From positions 87,415-114,862 of the forward strand of contig NPFB01000129.1 of NCBI GenBank assembly GCA_014084085.1: a stretch of 27,448 nt of DNA, given 5' to 3'. Below the pieces are notes generated by a model, which made no database searches, had not been told where the DNA came from, and saw only the letters and a list, made by a program, of their open reading frames with translations. Below, piece after piece: positions 16,449 through 24,713 of this stretch; within the stretch, counting starts at the first letter, position 1, and the number at the start of each line of letters is the position of its first letter. The translations under genes were made by a program, and so were the position numbers. The stretch comes from Hondaea fermentalgiana (Eukaryota > Sar > Bigyra > Thraustochytrida > Thraustochytriidae).

Positions 16449-16940
16449 TCGCTGACTAGATTTGGTTGGTGCCCATTCCAGCTCCACATCATTCTCCCCG
16501 AGAACCGTGTCGGTTCTCTATTTCAATTGTCATCCTCGACTGCCTGCTTGCCTGCCTGCGAATTCCCAATTCGCATCACTTCAAGCATTCTTTCCATCAA
16601 TCAGTCTTGGCCCGCAAAAACGTCGCTATAGCAAACAGCCGCGCGCGCGTACGCACACCAACGTCTTTTTACACCCTCTCGTGTTCCCTTCATTTCCCCT
16701 TCCCCTTCCCTTCTCTTCAATCAACTAAAAGCAAAGATAAAGAAAAAAAAGTGAGTGTGAATGAATCACAACGACAACAACAAAAAGATAGAAGGAAAGA
16801 CAACGAGAAGAAGCTTGATTCGCCGAGTGAGTGAGTTAATACATGTACATTCGCGCTCTCACCGTCGTCCTCGTCCCGATCGACTCGGAACGTGATAAAA
16901 GAGAAAGAGACGAACCTATGTTCGTCACGCCTGCGCGATA
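16449..16940. other. Intergenic between convergent eIF4B-like and 251-aa genes
   Basis: 492 bp holding both 3' UTRs. There is a pyrimidine-rich stretch (about 16665-16720) followed by an A-rich one (about 16727-16812, with AAGATAAAGAAAAAAAAG) that may contain the eIF4B-like polyadenylation signal. No gene recognised. Confidence 0.5.
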
Positions 16941-17696
16941 TCACAGACTGTCGCTGCTCGCGACGCTTGCTCCTGCGCTGCTCGCCTCGTCTACATCTTC
17001 CCGCACGGAGTCCATCTTGCCGAGCGGGGAAGACATGGCAAACGTAGGAAGGTCTACAGCAGATTGGCTGTTTCCAAGCGCGAAAGCGGCCACTACATTT
17101 CTTGCGCCGGCAAAGAGCGACTCTTCTGCGACAGATCGCGCCGTTGCCGCGATGCACTCCAGCGTCTCGCGAGGCAAACTTCGCGCAGAACGTGTCTCGC
17201 GGCAATCGCGGCCCATTGTCCTCGAGTTCATGAATCGATACACGTTGTCGCGCGCAGCACCCGTGCTGCGCGAAGTGTGCGATGACGTAGCGAATCCCAT
17301 GTGACTCGATGAACGCGCGAGTCGTGGCGTCAGGGCTAGCGCAACCTCCTCTTGAACATGCGCATGATTGTTGATCGAATTGTTGTTTGCGACTCCGGGA
17401 GCAGCGGAAGCGCCGCTGCCGCCGCTGCTAAAGACTTGGTCTGCCATTCGCGCCTCGAAGAGCCGTCTTCGCGGCGTCGATTGCCTCTGCGGATGTGTTT
17501 CTGCCCGAATACCTCGTCTCCGAGCGGCATTCTTGCTTTGTTGCCATGATGCAAAGCCATCGTCTCCGCCCACGCTGCTTGCGCCTAGACTTTTAAGCGA
17601 CAGCTGCGAAAGGTCAAGACGCAGCTTTTGCTCCACGCCCTCGTCGTCCTCGTCGTGTTCTTCTGGGAGCTCCTCGAGCAGAGGTTCGAACTCCAT
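16941..17696 (-). CDS. Unrecognised 251-aa protein, acidic N-terminus
   Basis: 251 aa from the ATG at 17696. I do not recognise a family. The N-terminus is acidic (MEFEPLLEELPEEHDEDDE), then LDLSQLSLKSLGASS, a basic stretch near 55-83, a Gly/Ala/Asn-rich linker, and a C-terminal half (about 135-225) with a conserved-looking, likely helical segment ETLECIAATARSVAEESLFA. No membrane helix or signal peptide. Codon usage and the ordered composition change argue for a real gene, but homology is not evident. Its 5' side is a mosaic of microsatellites, and its 3' end converges with the eIF4B-like gene. Confidence 0.6.
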   Translation of the reverse strand: MEFEPLLEELPEEHDEDDEGVEQKLRLDLSQLSLKSLGASSVGGDDGFASWQQSKNAARRRGIRAETHPQRQSTPRRRLFEARMADQVFSSGGSGASAAPGVANNNSINNHAHVQEEVALALTPRLARSSSHMGFATSSHTSRSTGAARDNVYRFMNSRTMGRDCRETRSARSLPRETLECIAATARSVAEESLFAGARNVVAAFALGNSQSAVDLPTFAMSSPLGKMDSVREDVDEASSAGASVASSDSL

Positions 17697-17734
17697 CTTG
17701 GAGAAGGTTCTTTGCGTTGCGCGTCCTCCACCGC

Positions 17735-17764
<30 letters not shown>
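17735..17764. repeat. (CT)n followed by (CG)n
   Basis: A CT dinucleotide tract (to about 17749) runs directly into a CG dinucleotide tract (about 17749-17764). The CG part is alternating purine-pyrimidine and could adopt Z-DNA. It sits about 40 bp upstream of the ATG of the 251-aa gene. Confidence 0.9.
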
Positions 17765-17765
<1 letters not shown>

Positions 17766-17968
17766 CCAAAGTCGGTCACCGCAAGCACGCAAGCACGCAA
17801 GTACGCTAGCACGCTATCACTCTAGTTCGCTAGGACGCAAGTTCGCCACTTCGCAAGAAAGCGAGCCAGTCAGCAGACCAGCAGGCCAGCAGGCCAGTCA
17901 GCCGGCAAACGAGCTGCCAGACGCGCCGCGAGCTGGCCGCTCCAGCCAGCTTCAGAGCGAGCTTTGGG

Positions 17969-18014
17969 TGATTGAATGATTGATTGATCGATTGATCGAT
18001 TGATTGATCGATGC
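17969..18014. repeat. GATT/GATC tetranucleotide repeat
   Basis: About eleven tandem tetramers alternating between GATT and GATC, ending in GATGCATG, immediately followed by a GA-rich tract (about 18017-18046). Confidence 0.9.
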
Positions 18015-18300
18015 ATGGAGAAAGAGAGAGAGAGCGAGAGAAAGTTGGTAAGAAAGACCTTAGGCTGAGAGCGACGCGTAACGTTATAGCACACACACAT
18101 TCACACACCTAATCCTCCGATCCTCCGCCTTCTCAACAAACTTAGGTCTTCGTGATGGGTTGTCCCGGAGGACCGCCCCTAGGCTAGAAAAAAAAATGAA
18201 TGAAAACAATGGGAAAGGAAGCTCCGGATAAGGACTTGATTGAGGGGTCAAGTGCGAACTCATCCTGATGCGCGACACCAACTCAGCGATTCGCTTTGCG

Positions 18301-18370
18301 CTCTTCCTCTCTCTCTCTCTCTCTCTTTTTCTCTCTCTCTCTCTTTTTGTCTCTCTCTCTCTCTCTCCCT
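18301..18370. repeat. Interrupted (CT)n tract, ~70 bp
   Basis: Three CT dinucleotide blocks separated by T5-type interruptions. On the opposite strand it is a GA tract. It is non-coding. Confidence 0.9.
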
Positions 18371-18634
18371 CGCGGGTGGAGAAAAAAATGCTGTGGCCTC
18401 GTATCGCAAAGTATTTGGACATGGCCTCGTGCGCACCTTTCAAGAGTCCGAGTCCGGGTCGTCCCCGGGGACATTAATCGGCCGCAGATAGCCAGTGGTA
18501 GGCGGCAGCAAGGAAGTACTCAAGAGGCTCCGGCTCAGCCTGCCTGCCACCACTGGCAGGACGCGGAGATTTGCCTTCACAACGGCTACTTTTCCTTGCA
18601 TTATACCACACATAAAAGGGACAAAGAGAAATCA

Positions 18635-20527
18635 TTATTGATAGTGGTCGTCGGGAAGATTAAAGTGTGCGGTGGCCTGCGAATCGACAAAGGTGCGCTG
18701 GCGCGAGTGCTGCTGTTGCTGCTGTTGCTGGTGGAAGTTGCTGCTCGCTGCGTGCACAGCACTGCGCTTGGGGGACTGCTGATGCGCAGCCTTCTTGTGA
18801 ATGGTCTTCATCGTCTTGATCTTGAGCTCTTGGTGCGTCAGGGGCCTGTACTCGTGGTCCTCGTCGTCAGATCCTTCGTCCGAAGAGTACTCGTTCAGCG
18901 AAGGAGGATTAATCTGCACAGTATCCTGACCCATTGGCGCCGTTGGACCTTGGCCTAGAATGCTCACAAGAGCATTCGATGGCGAACCCGGGCCGCCCGG
19001 TGAACCCGGCGAGAACGGGCTGCCCGGCGAGAGAAGCGGGCTGCCAGGACCTTCGTTGTCTAGATCGCCACCCAAACCAAGGTCGCCAGGGTTGCCTCCG
19101 TTGGGGCTGTTCGGGAGCTGACGACGCGAGTATGCCGCCCACATTTGCAGAATCTCGTTGGTCCGCTGCTCAATGATGCCAAGGAACTGCATAATATTGG
19201 CCTCCGTGACCTGGGTATCCGACAGCAAGTCAGCCATGGCCGTCTTGTCGCACTCTGTCTTGAGAAAGATGGCCTGAATGCCGACCTTGAGCGCAGCAAT
19301 CGTCTTCATGGCCTCCTGATACCGAAGTTCGTACTTTTCGGCAGCAGCCTCGGTGCTCTGCAGCTTCGACTGCAAGTCGTTGAGCAGCTGCTGATGCTGG
19401 TTTGCGTCGTCGCCGGACTCTTGCGTGTACTTGTCCTCTTCCTCGTGAAGCTGCTGAATCTGCTCCTCAAGCTTCTCAAGCTCATTGTTTTGCTCATTGA
19501 CAAAGTTGAACAAAGAAAAGTTCTGCTCTTCGTTCTGGATAAAGGTCTTGACAAGCTCGTCGACGTCTGTGATGCCTGTCGCAGCTTTGATCTTATTAAA
19601 GGCCTCTTCGTACGACTGGACCTTCATCTCGGTGGCGGCAACATTGGCCTTGTCCTTGGCCATGCTCCACACGCCCTTGGCCACCTTCTTCTTGAGACGT
19701 GCCTCCTCCTCCATTGACATCTCGCCACGTTGACCGATGGTGTCCTTGCCCTGCTCGCGCAACAGCATATCTTTGCGTCGTCGGTCCGCGTCGATGGCAC
19801 GATCCAACTCGGCGATTTGCTCGTCGACCTCGGCACGCTCCTTGTTGTTCTGCTGCTCGATTGCCGTCATCTCCATCTGTGCCTGATCGCGGGCTTCGTA
19901 GGCCTGGTTCGAGGACTCGATAATGGTAGCCATCTGCTTCTTTTTCTCGTGTAGCTCCTTTTCAAGCTTGCGATAGATATTGTCAAACACAACACGCTCG
20001 CGCCGCAGGCCATCAATCGTCTCCCGGAGCTGCTTGTTGTGCGCAAGTGCCTCGTTAAATTTAACAAGAGCTTTGTCGAGACGGTTCTCGAGAATGCGAA
20101 TCTGCTTGGCCACCATCTTTTGGCTCTCTTTTGCAGCATTCACGCCGCCCATTTGTTTGCGCTGTTGCAGGATTTTGCTCTTCATCACTTTGATGGCCTT
20201 ATTGAGCTCCTCAAGGTTACGGGTTTCGATTGCAAGCTTTTGCGTAAACATGTCGCCCTGGTCCTGGACCATGGCGAGCTTGCTCGAGGGTCCAGAGTCG
20301 CCCCCCTTGGTGGCCAGGTGCCGTTCTTCCATGGCGAGTTCCGCCTTGAGAGCTTCTTCATCCTTGCGCAGCTTGTTGATGGCTGCTTGCTGTCGTCGAA
20401 TGATGTTTTGACTTTCTTCCGTATACGCGCGCCTGTTTTGCTCCATGTTGCGGTACTCGCGCTGGAGCTGCGCAAATTCAGACGCAAGCGCCGAGGCCGA
20501 CTTGGCCTCACCATCGTTCCCGCTCAT
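18635..20527 (-). CDS. ODAD1: Outer dynein arm docking complex subunit (ODA1/DC2, CCDC114/CCDC63 family)
   Basis: 630 aa from the ATG at 20527. In motile cilia this coiled-coil protein helps form the complex that fixes outer dynein arms to doublet microtubules. Nearly continuous coiled coil runs from residue 10 to about 470. Hallmarks: LENRLDKALVKFNEALAHNK (146-165) then LRRERVVFDNIYRKLEKEL (174-192), and GITDVDELVKTFIQNEEQNF (318-337) with SLFNFVNEQNNELE, all strongly characteristic of the ODA1/CCDC114/CCDC63 group. The C-terminus is unusual: a Gly/Pro/Ser stretch with repeated PGSP units (about 477-517), an acidic patch (548-558) and a Gln run (600-606). It is in tandem with DRC4, 671 bp downstream of its stop. 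Which vertebrate paralogue is closest cannot be settled by eye. Confidence 0.93.
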   Translation of the reverse strand: MSGNDGEAKSASALASEFAQLQREYRNMEQNRRAYTEESQNIIRRQQAAINKLRKDEEALKAELAMEERHLATKGGDSGPSSKLAMVQDQGDMFTQKLAIETRNLEELNKAIKVMKSKILQQRKQMGGVNAAKESQKMVAKQIRILENRLDKALVKFNEALAHNKQLRETIDGLRRERVVFDNIYRKLEKELHEKKKQMATIIESSNQAYEARDQAQMEMTAIEQQNNKERAEVDEQIAELDRAIDADRRRKDMLLREQGKDTIGQRGEMSMEEEARLKKKVAKGVWSMAKDKANVAATEMKVQSYEEAFNKIKAATGITDVDELVKTFIQNEEQNFSLFNFVNEQNNELEKLEEQIQQLHEEEDKYTQESGDDANQHQQLLNDLQSKLQSTEAAAEKYELRYQEAMKTIAALKVGIQAIFLKTECDKTAMADLLSDTQVTEANIMQFLGIIEQRTNEILQMWAAYSRRQLPNSPNGGNPGDLGLGGDLDNEGPGSPLLSPGSPFSPGSPGGPGSPSNALVSILGQGPTAPMGQDTVQINPPSLNEYSSDEGSDDEDHEYRPLTHQELKIKTMKTIHKKAAHQQSPKRSAVHAASSNFHQQQQQQQHSRQRTFVDSQATAHFNLPDDHYQ

Positions 20528-20936
20528 TGTCTTCACCCAATGATGAAATCTCGTATTGCTAAGACGACTTGAGGCTCGCGTTTGCCAACACCAGTCCAAG
20601 ATCGATGCGCGTCCCTGAGCGCGCAAGGTTTCGTACCCTTCCTTGGTGCGCGCCCTGTACGCGCGCGCCCAAGACTCTTTTCTTGTCTAGGAGAAAGTGC
20701 GCAAGCGCTCGCTGCCTTGCACGGATGCTTAAAGTAGCAATCGATCAAACGACAAAGTAGGAGCGCGTCAATTGCCGCCGACCGGCACTTGAGCAAGCAC
20801 GCGTCCGCTTAAGCTTTTCTACAAGTTCTTATCGCACGCGCGACGAGTACAATCATAAGACGCAGCGACTCTACGCGTTGGAGCAAAGGCCTTCAAGTGG
20901 AGACAAAACTCTTGCAATAAAGAACTTGAAACCTTG

Positions 20937-20967
20937 AAAAAAAAAAGGGGGGGGGGGGGAGGGGGGG
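20937..20967. repeat. A10-G13-A-G7 homopolymer junction
   Basis: Ten A followed directly by thirteen G, one A and seven G. The plus strand has AATAAA at 20916-20921, 15 bases before the A run. Both flanking genes are on the minus strand, where this reads as a C/T tract. Confidence 0.9.
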
Positions 20968-21067
20968 TTCCAACGGATAGTCTCCACATGGCAGCTAGCT
21001 GCATAGTAGCACATCGACACAGGTTGAAAGTACACACGAACACACACATTATCGTAAATGGCCTAAT

Positions 21068-21092
21068 ACGAGACGAGACGAGACGAGACGAG
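21068..21092. repeat. (ACGAG)5 pentamer repeat
   Basis: Five tandem ACGAG units in the 3' flank of the DRC4 gene. Confidence 0.9.
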
Positions 21093-21198
21093 AGAAGGAC
21101 AGACTGACAGAAGACTTGCTGGCAGCTAGAGTGACAGAGGGAGAAACAGATGATTGATTTGGAATGGGAGTAAATTGGTAGGGGTATTAAAATGGAAG

Positions 21199-22590
21199 TC
21201 AAAAGCCGCTCGCTGGAATCTTGAGAGGATGCAGCTCGAAACCAACCTCTTGAACAGCGATGCCATATTCGCCAAGCTTGGACTCGTACGCCTCGAGCAT
21301 CTTGTTGTGGTGGCCGACAGCGGCGGTGATCGACTGTGAAAGATCCGAAACAGCAGCATTCTTCGCCTCGAGTATATCACGCACCTTGGCTTGCACAATT
21401 CCAAGCGTCGAAGGATCGAGATTGAATTGCTTGAGGATCTCCGACAGATACCCGTCCGTCTTCTCGAGCTCCCGGTCGAGCAGAGTCACCTTCTTCTCGA
21501 GCAGAATATTCTTGAGACCAGTCTTTTGCTGGACGTCAAACACAGAGCTCTGCAGCTGGTCATACAGATTTTTGCGCTCGGACGAAATCATCTCAAAGCG
21601 TTGGCCAAGAACCTCGTTCTCCCATTGCAGCGCCTTGAGCTGATCCTGCACGACGCCCAGGTTGACCTTCGTTTTGGACAAGCGTGCTTTAATCTCCGTG
21701 TACTCTTCGAGGCTCCCTCGCAGGCGCTCCACATCTTGAAGGGCCTGTTTGAGTGGTTCGGACATGCGCTTATTTTCCTGGGCAATCTCGAACATGAGCT
21801 TTTCATCAGCAGACTCTTTCTTTTTCATCTCTGAAACACCCTCCTTGAGAGACTTGATGAGATCCAAGTTGTTGTGCGTGATGTCATTGTAGTAGTTTTT
21901 GATCTCTGCAAAGGCCTTTTCGTGCGTCTTCATGAGCTCGTCAATGTGGCTGTCCTTGCGTTGCTCGATGCGCTGGATATCTGCCTTACGCTGCGCCTCG
22001 AGCTGTTCGCGGAGCACGCGTGAGCGTCGTTCGTGCTTGAGCTGCAGCTCCCTGGCTCGCCGCTCGAAATTCTGTCGCAGCTCCGTGATGCGACGATCCT
22101 GTTCCTGCTTGAGACTTTTGATAAAGTCTTCATGGCTTAGCTCCGTCTCCTTGAGTTCAATTTTGAGAGCGCGCTCGTCCTTTTTCAGCTCTGTTTCGGC
22201 GTGTCGATGCTTGTCTTCCTCGAGTCGGAGCGAATTATTGCAATCGGCCTTCAAGAAGGTCACCTCATTCTGGTGCTCGTACAAGAGATGCTTGACACGC
22301 TGCTTGTAAACCTTGATTTCGACCTGGTGTCTCTCCTCAAGATCTTGTAGCTCGCGATGCTTGTTGCGCACTTCGGCCTTTTTATCTTCGAGATTCTTCT
22401 TCTCCACAATCCAGAAATAGTTGATCTTTTCGCGCTGCTGCTGGAATTCGTTGAACTGCTGCTGCTCCGTGAGCACCTGCCGCTTCAAGTCCTTGGCCTG
22501 CCGCACGAGTGCGAGTCTTGCTTCGGCCTCAGCATTGCCGGCGCCACCGTCATCGCCCTTCTTCCCGCCCTTCTTCTTTCCCTTGCCCAT
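21199..22590 (-). CDS. DRC4: DRC4/GAS8, nexin-dynein regulatory complex subunit
   Basis: 463 aa from the ATG at 22590, a Lys/Gly-rich start (MGKGKKKGGKKG) like that of animal GAS8. DRC4 is a core coiled-coil subunit of the nexin link between axonemal doublets, needed for regulated flagellar beating. Seen: ERHQVEIKVYKQRVKHLLYE (86-105); FAEIKNYYNDITHNNLDLI (227-245), the most conserved GAS8 motif; LQWENEVLGQRF (321-332); VQQKTGLKNILLEKK (353-367); and the closing YESKLGEYGIAVQEVGFELH. All appear in the family's order and the length matches GAS8 (about 478 aa). It is divergent from the IQ/WW repeat gene and tandem upstream of the ODA docking gene, giving a pair of axonemal genes. Confidence 0.96.
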   Translation of the reverse strand: MGKGKKKGGKKGDDGGAGNAEAEARLALVRQAKDLKRQVLTEQQQFNEFQQQREKINYFWIVEKKNLEDKKAEVRNKHRELQDLEERHQVEIKVYKQRVKHLLYEHQNEVTFLKADCNNSLRLEEDKHRHAETELKKDERALKIELKETELSHEDFIKSLKQEQDRRITELRQNFERRARELQLKHERRSRVLREQLEAQRKADIQRIEQRKDSHIDELMKTHEKAFAEIKNYYNDITHNNLDLIKSLKEGVSEMKKKESADEKLMFEIAQENKRMSEPLKQALQDVERLRGSLEEYTEIKARLSKTKVNLGVVQDQLKALQWENEVLGQRFEMISSERKNLYDQLQSSVFDVQQKTGLKNILLEKKVTLLDRELEKTDGYLSEILKQFNLDPSTLGIVQAKVRDILEAKNAAVSDLSQSITAAVGHHNKMLEAYESKLGEYGIAVQEVGFELHPLKIPASGF

Positions 22591-22724
22591 GGTCCCGCGC
22601 AGCGGGGCCTCTGCGCTTTTCCGCCGCGCCGCGAGCTCGCTCGAGCTCACGCACAAGCCTCGGTTTGCTGAGTGCCTCTGCTGCAGCAAGCCACTGCAAG
22701 CCACCTCAAGCTAACAAGCTAGTA

Positions 22725-22745
22725 AGCGAGCAAGCAAGCAAGCAA
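22725..22745. repeat. AAGC tetranucleotide repeat
   Basis: About five tandem AAGC/CAAG units in the DRC4 leader region, preceded by degenerate copies from about 22697. Confidence 0.8.
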
Positions 22746-23102
22746 ACACTTGCTAAGAAACCAAGAGACTTCTTGTTTCCTTTTATCTCGTTCTTCTACT
22801 TCTTTCTTCTTTTATGGCAAATGAAGAAAGCAACCCCTTTTCGCACGGCAAATTTGCGACAATGTGCTATCGTCGCACGGATCGTAGTAGCGCTGTGCCG
22901 TCGCAGCAGAGGCGTACTTGCGCAGATCTCTCTGCCAATACATACCAAGTGCCCAATGCCAGTGCAAAATGAAATTCAACGGATCTGCCGTCCATCGCAA
23001 CAACACCTGTAAAATGGTGTGTACCACTATTTAGAATGAGAACGTGCACGGGACTCATTGACGCCGCGCGGATCTATGGGACTCTTCTCTGCGGAAAAAA
23101 GG

Positions 23103-23129
23103 TGCGCGCGCGCGCGCGCGCGCGCGTGT
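23103..23129. repeat. (GC)n alternating tract, potential Z-DNA
   Basis: A 23-base perfect GC dinucleotide alternation flanked by TG/GTGT, about 85 bp before the ATG at 23212. Long CG alternations favour Z-DNA under torsion; function unknown. Confidence 0.9.
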
Positions 23130-23211
23130 TGGGTGGGGCGTTTGAGAGGTCGATGGGGGACGAAAGACGAATCAAAGGTCGAGCAAGTAAGTCTTCGGAC
23201 GAGGCGAAACG

Positions 23212-24573
23212 ATGGACCGGCGGCGAAAGCCAAGTACGACCCCCAGTGCGCGACAAGCTTCGCGACGGCGATCGCTGCGGCTGTCCGTGGATGAGAGAGC
23301 TTTTGAAGCTGCGCAGCATGCTGGAGCTGCTCGCCTACAAGCCACGTACAGAAGCTACCGCGTGCGAAGACGCGTGAAAAAGAGGCTTAAAAAGAGATTT
23401 GTCAAGGCTTGCGACAGCGACAGCGGCTATGATTACTGGGTCGATCTCGAAACGAACGTCTCTCAATGGACATGCCCCGTCCTTTTGCGGGATGCAGACT
23501 TTCAGTACTATGGCCTGGAGGAACCAGATCCAGCGGGCCCCGCAGGCACAACGACTGCGATGCGCGAGGGGTGGCTCGCCGTGCTACCGCGTTCCTCCAA
23601 TCCTGCAAATGCGAGGCCACAGCGGATCGACATTTACGCCTCCATTGAAGCACCTCAGCGGTGCTTGTTTGTGAATCAGAGCAATCTCGTGGCGTTTTGC
23701 GGAGATGAATCTGATGCAACCGAATGGAAGTACGCGCTTTCGTTCTTTGCGTACACGAAATCCATGCCGGGCTCCACTCGATACTCGGTATGGAGCGCAT
23801 GCCGACCCTTTCGCTGCAAGGTCTGCATGGAGCAGACCGAGACGGATGGCGATTCAACGGCGGAGCGTCATCGAGGATGGCAGCGCCGTTTCGAGTTTCA
23901 CGCCTTTTACAGTCCTCTGCAAGGAGCAATCCGTTTGAATGTGCAACAAGTTCCCAACCCATTACGTCACCGCATCAGTGAGATGGCTTCCGCTCGCGGC
24001 GGGTGGGACCAACTTTTTTCCTTTTTTGCGTATCCTACGATTCGTCAGGCTGTCTACGAGGCAGTATATTGCGAACCAGCATTGGAACGATCGATGATCA
24101 AAGCCATGCCTGTGCAAGATTCACCGTTTCTCCATCCGCCCATCGACCAGATCGAGTACGATCCGGAAGGAGATCCAGAGCTAACAACTTCTTGGTGCCG
24201 CAAGTTTGAGTTCATCGGGTTCAAAAGTCGATATCCAGGAACTGTTCAATTCACCGTTTTACAGCGCTTTGAACCGCTTCTCCAGGACGAGAACATGTCC
24301 AAAGAAGAGAAAAAGTATGCTGAAGATGTCCATTTTCCCATCTTCAAGCTTGCCCAAGAGGGCCAGGGCGATATTGCGGGGTGGACGCCCGTGACAGAAT
24401 TCTTTGCATTTCCGTTACCCATTCCAGGGACGACAAGATTCTATTTCAAGGTCGCGCGCAAACCCACGCGATTTCGTGTGACGCTGCATGACCACATTGG
24501 TCCCTGGCTCACGCTTTTTTCGTTTTATGCTTACTCGACCCGAGCGCAAGACGTCTATAGAATTGAATATTAA
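23212..24573 (+). CDS. IQ plus half-WW protein with seven W...FFAY...PGT-type repeats
   Basis: 453 aa from the ATG at 23212. The N-terminus is basic, with an IQ-like calmodulin/light-chain site (LQATYRSYRVRR, 42-53) and a WW-like half-motif YDYWVDLETNVSQWTCP (73-89) that lacks the first Trp. The rest is internally repetitive. Units begin with Trp at about 121 (degenerate), 172, 223, 265, 328, 391 and 432, with a core such as WKYALSFFAYTKSMPGSTRYSV, WTPVTEFFAFPLPIPGTTRFYF or WLTLFSFYAYSTRAQDVYRI. Several units end in a P-x-R-x-[KR]-[VI] tail (RPFRCKV, NPLRHRI, KPTRFRV). The alternation of hydrophobic and aromatic residues predicts beta strands. I do not recognise a named family. No signal peptide or TM, so it is probably cytosolic or cytoskeletal. 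It is divergent from DRC4, which would fit a flagellar role, but that is inference. Confidence 0.8.
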   Translation: MDRRRKPSTTPSARQASRRRSLRLSVDERAFEAAQHAGAARLQATYRSYRVRRRVKKRLKKRFVKACDSDSGYDYWVDLETNVSQWTCPVLLRDADFQYYGLEEPDPAGPAGTTTAMREGWLAVLPRSSNPANARPQRIDIYASIEAPQRCLFVNQSNLVAFCGDESDATEWKYALSFFAYTKSMPGSTRYSVWSACRPFRCKVCMEQTETDGDSTAERHRGWQRRFEFHAFYSPLQGAIRLNVQQVPNPLRHRISEMASARGGWDQLFSFFAYPTIRQAVYEAVYCEPALERSMIKAMPVQDSPFLHPPIDQIEYDPEGDPELTTSWCRKFEFIGFKSRYPGTVQFTVLQRFEPLLQDENMSKEEKKYAEDVHFPIFKLAQEGQGDIAGWTPVTEFFAFPLPIPGTTRFYFKVARKPTRFRVTLHDHIGPWLTLFSFYAYSTRAQDVYRIEY

Positions 24574-24713
24574 AAACGAACAGCTTCAGTCACCTTGGCT
24601 AAGTTTCTCTTCCGTTCGTTATAATTCATTTTGCAGGTGAACGTGCGCTCAACGACCTAGGGCAGGGCACGCGAAGATTTTTCTCCAGGACCGCACCAGC
24701 GCTGCTCGACGCT

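Larger units (their letters stand above)
17697..18634. other. Microsatellite-rich intergenic, 938 bp
   Basis: Between the 251-aa gene start and the ODA docking gene stop. It holds several unrelated simple repeats (separate entries), a degenerate ~9-bp GCACGCAA-like repeat at about 17778-17856 and a CCAGCAGG-like run at about 17864-17905, plus a possible small hairpin at 18543-18560 (CCTGCCA / TGGCAGG). Open frames across the CT/GA tracts translate to Leu-Ser or Arg-Glu dipeptide runs and are not genes. Confidence 0.6.
20528..21198. other. Intergenic between DRC4 stop and ODA docking start
   Basis: 671 bp that should hold the ODA docking promoter and the DRC4 3' UTR. It contains a homopolymer junction and a pentamer repeat (separate entries). 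A quick look for a canonical RFX X-box was negative. No gene recognised. Confidence 0.5.
22591..23211. promoter_or_regulatory. Divergent upstream region of DRC4 and the IQ/WW repeat gene
   Basis: 621 bp. It contains an AAGC repeat near DRC4 and a CG dinucleotide tract near the plus-strand gene. An out-of-frame ATG at 23153 opens a 74-codon frame that overlaps the start of the plus-strand gene (ends 23377). No RNA gene recognised. Confidence 0.5.

Noticed and set aside
18240..18491. Leu/Ser-rich 'hydrophobic' peptides from the CT tract
   Set aside because: They are translations of a CT microsatellite, not signal peptides or membrane proteins.
20528..23211. RFX X-box upstream of the two flagellar genes
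   Set aside because: No sequence close to the GTNRCC-N(1-3)-RGYAAC pattern was found by eye.
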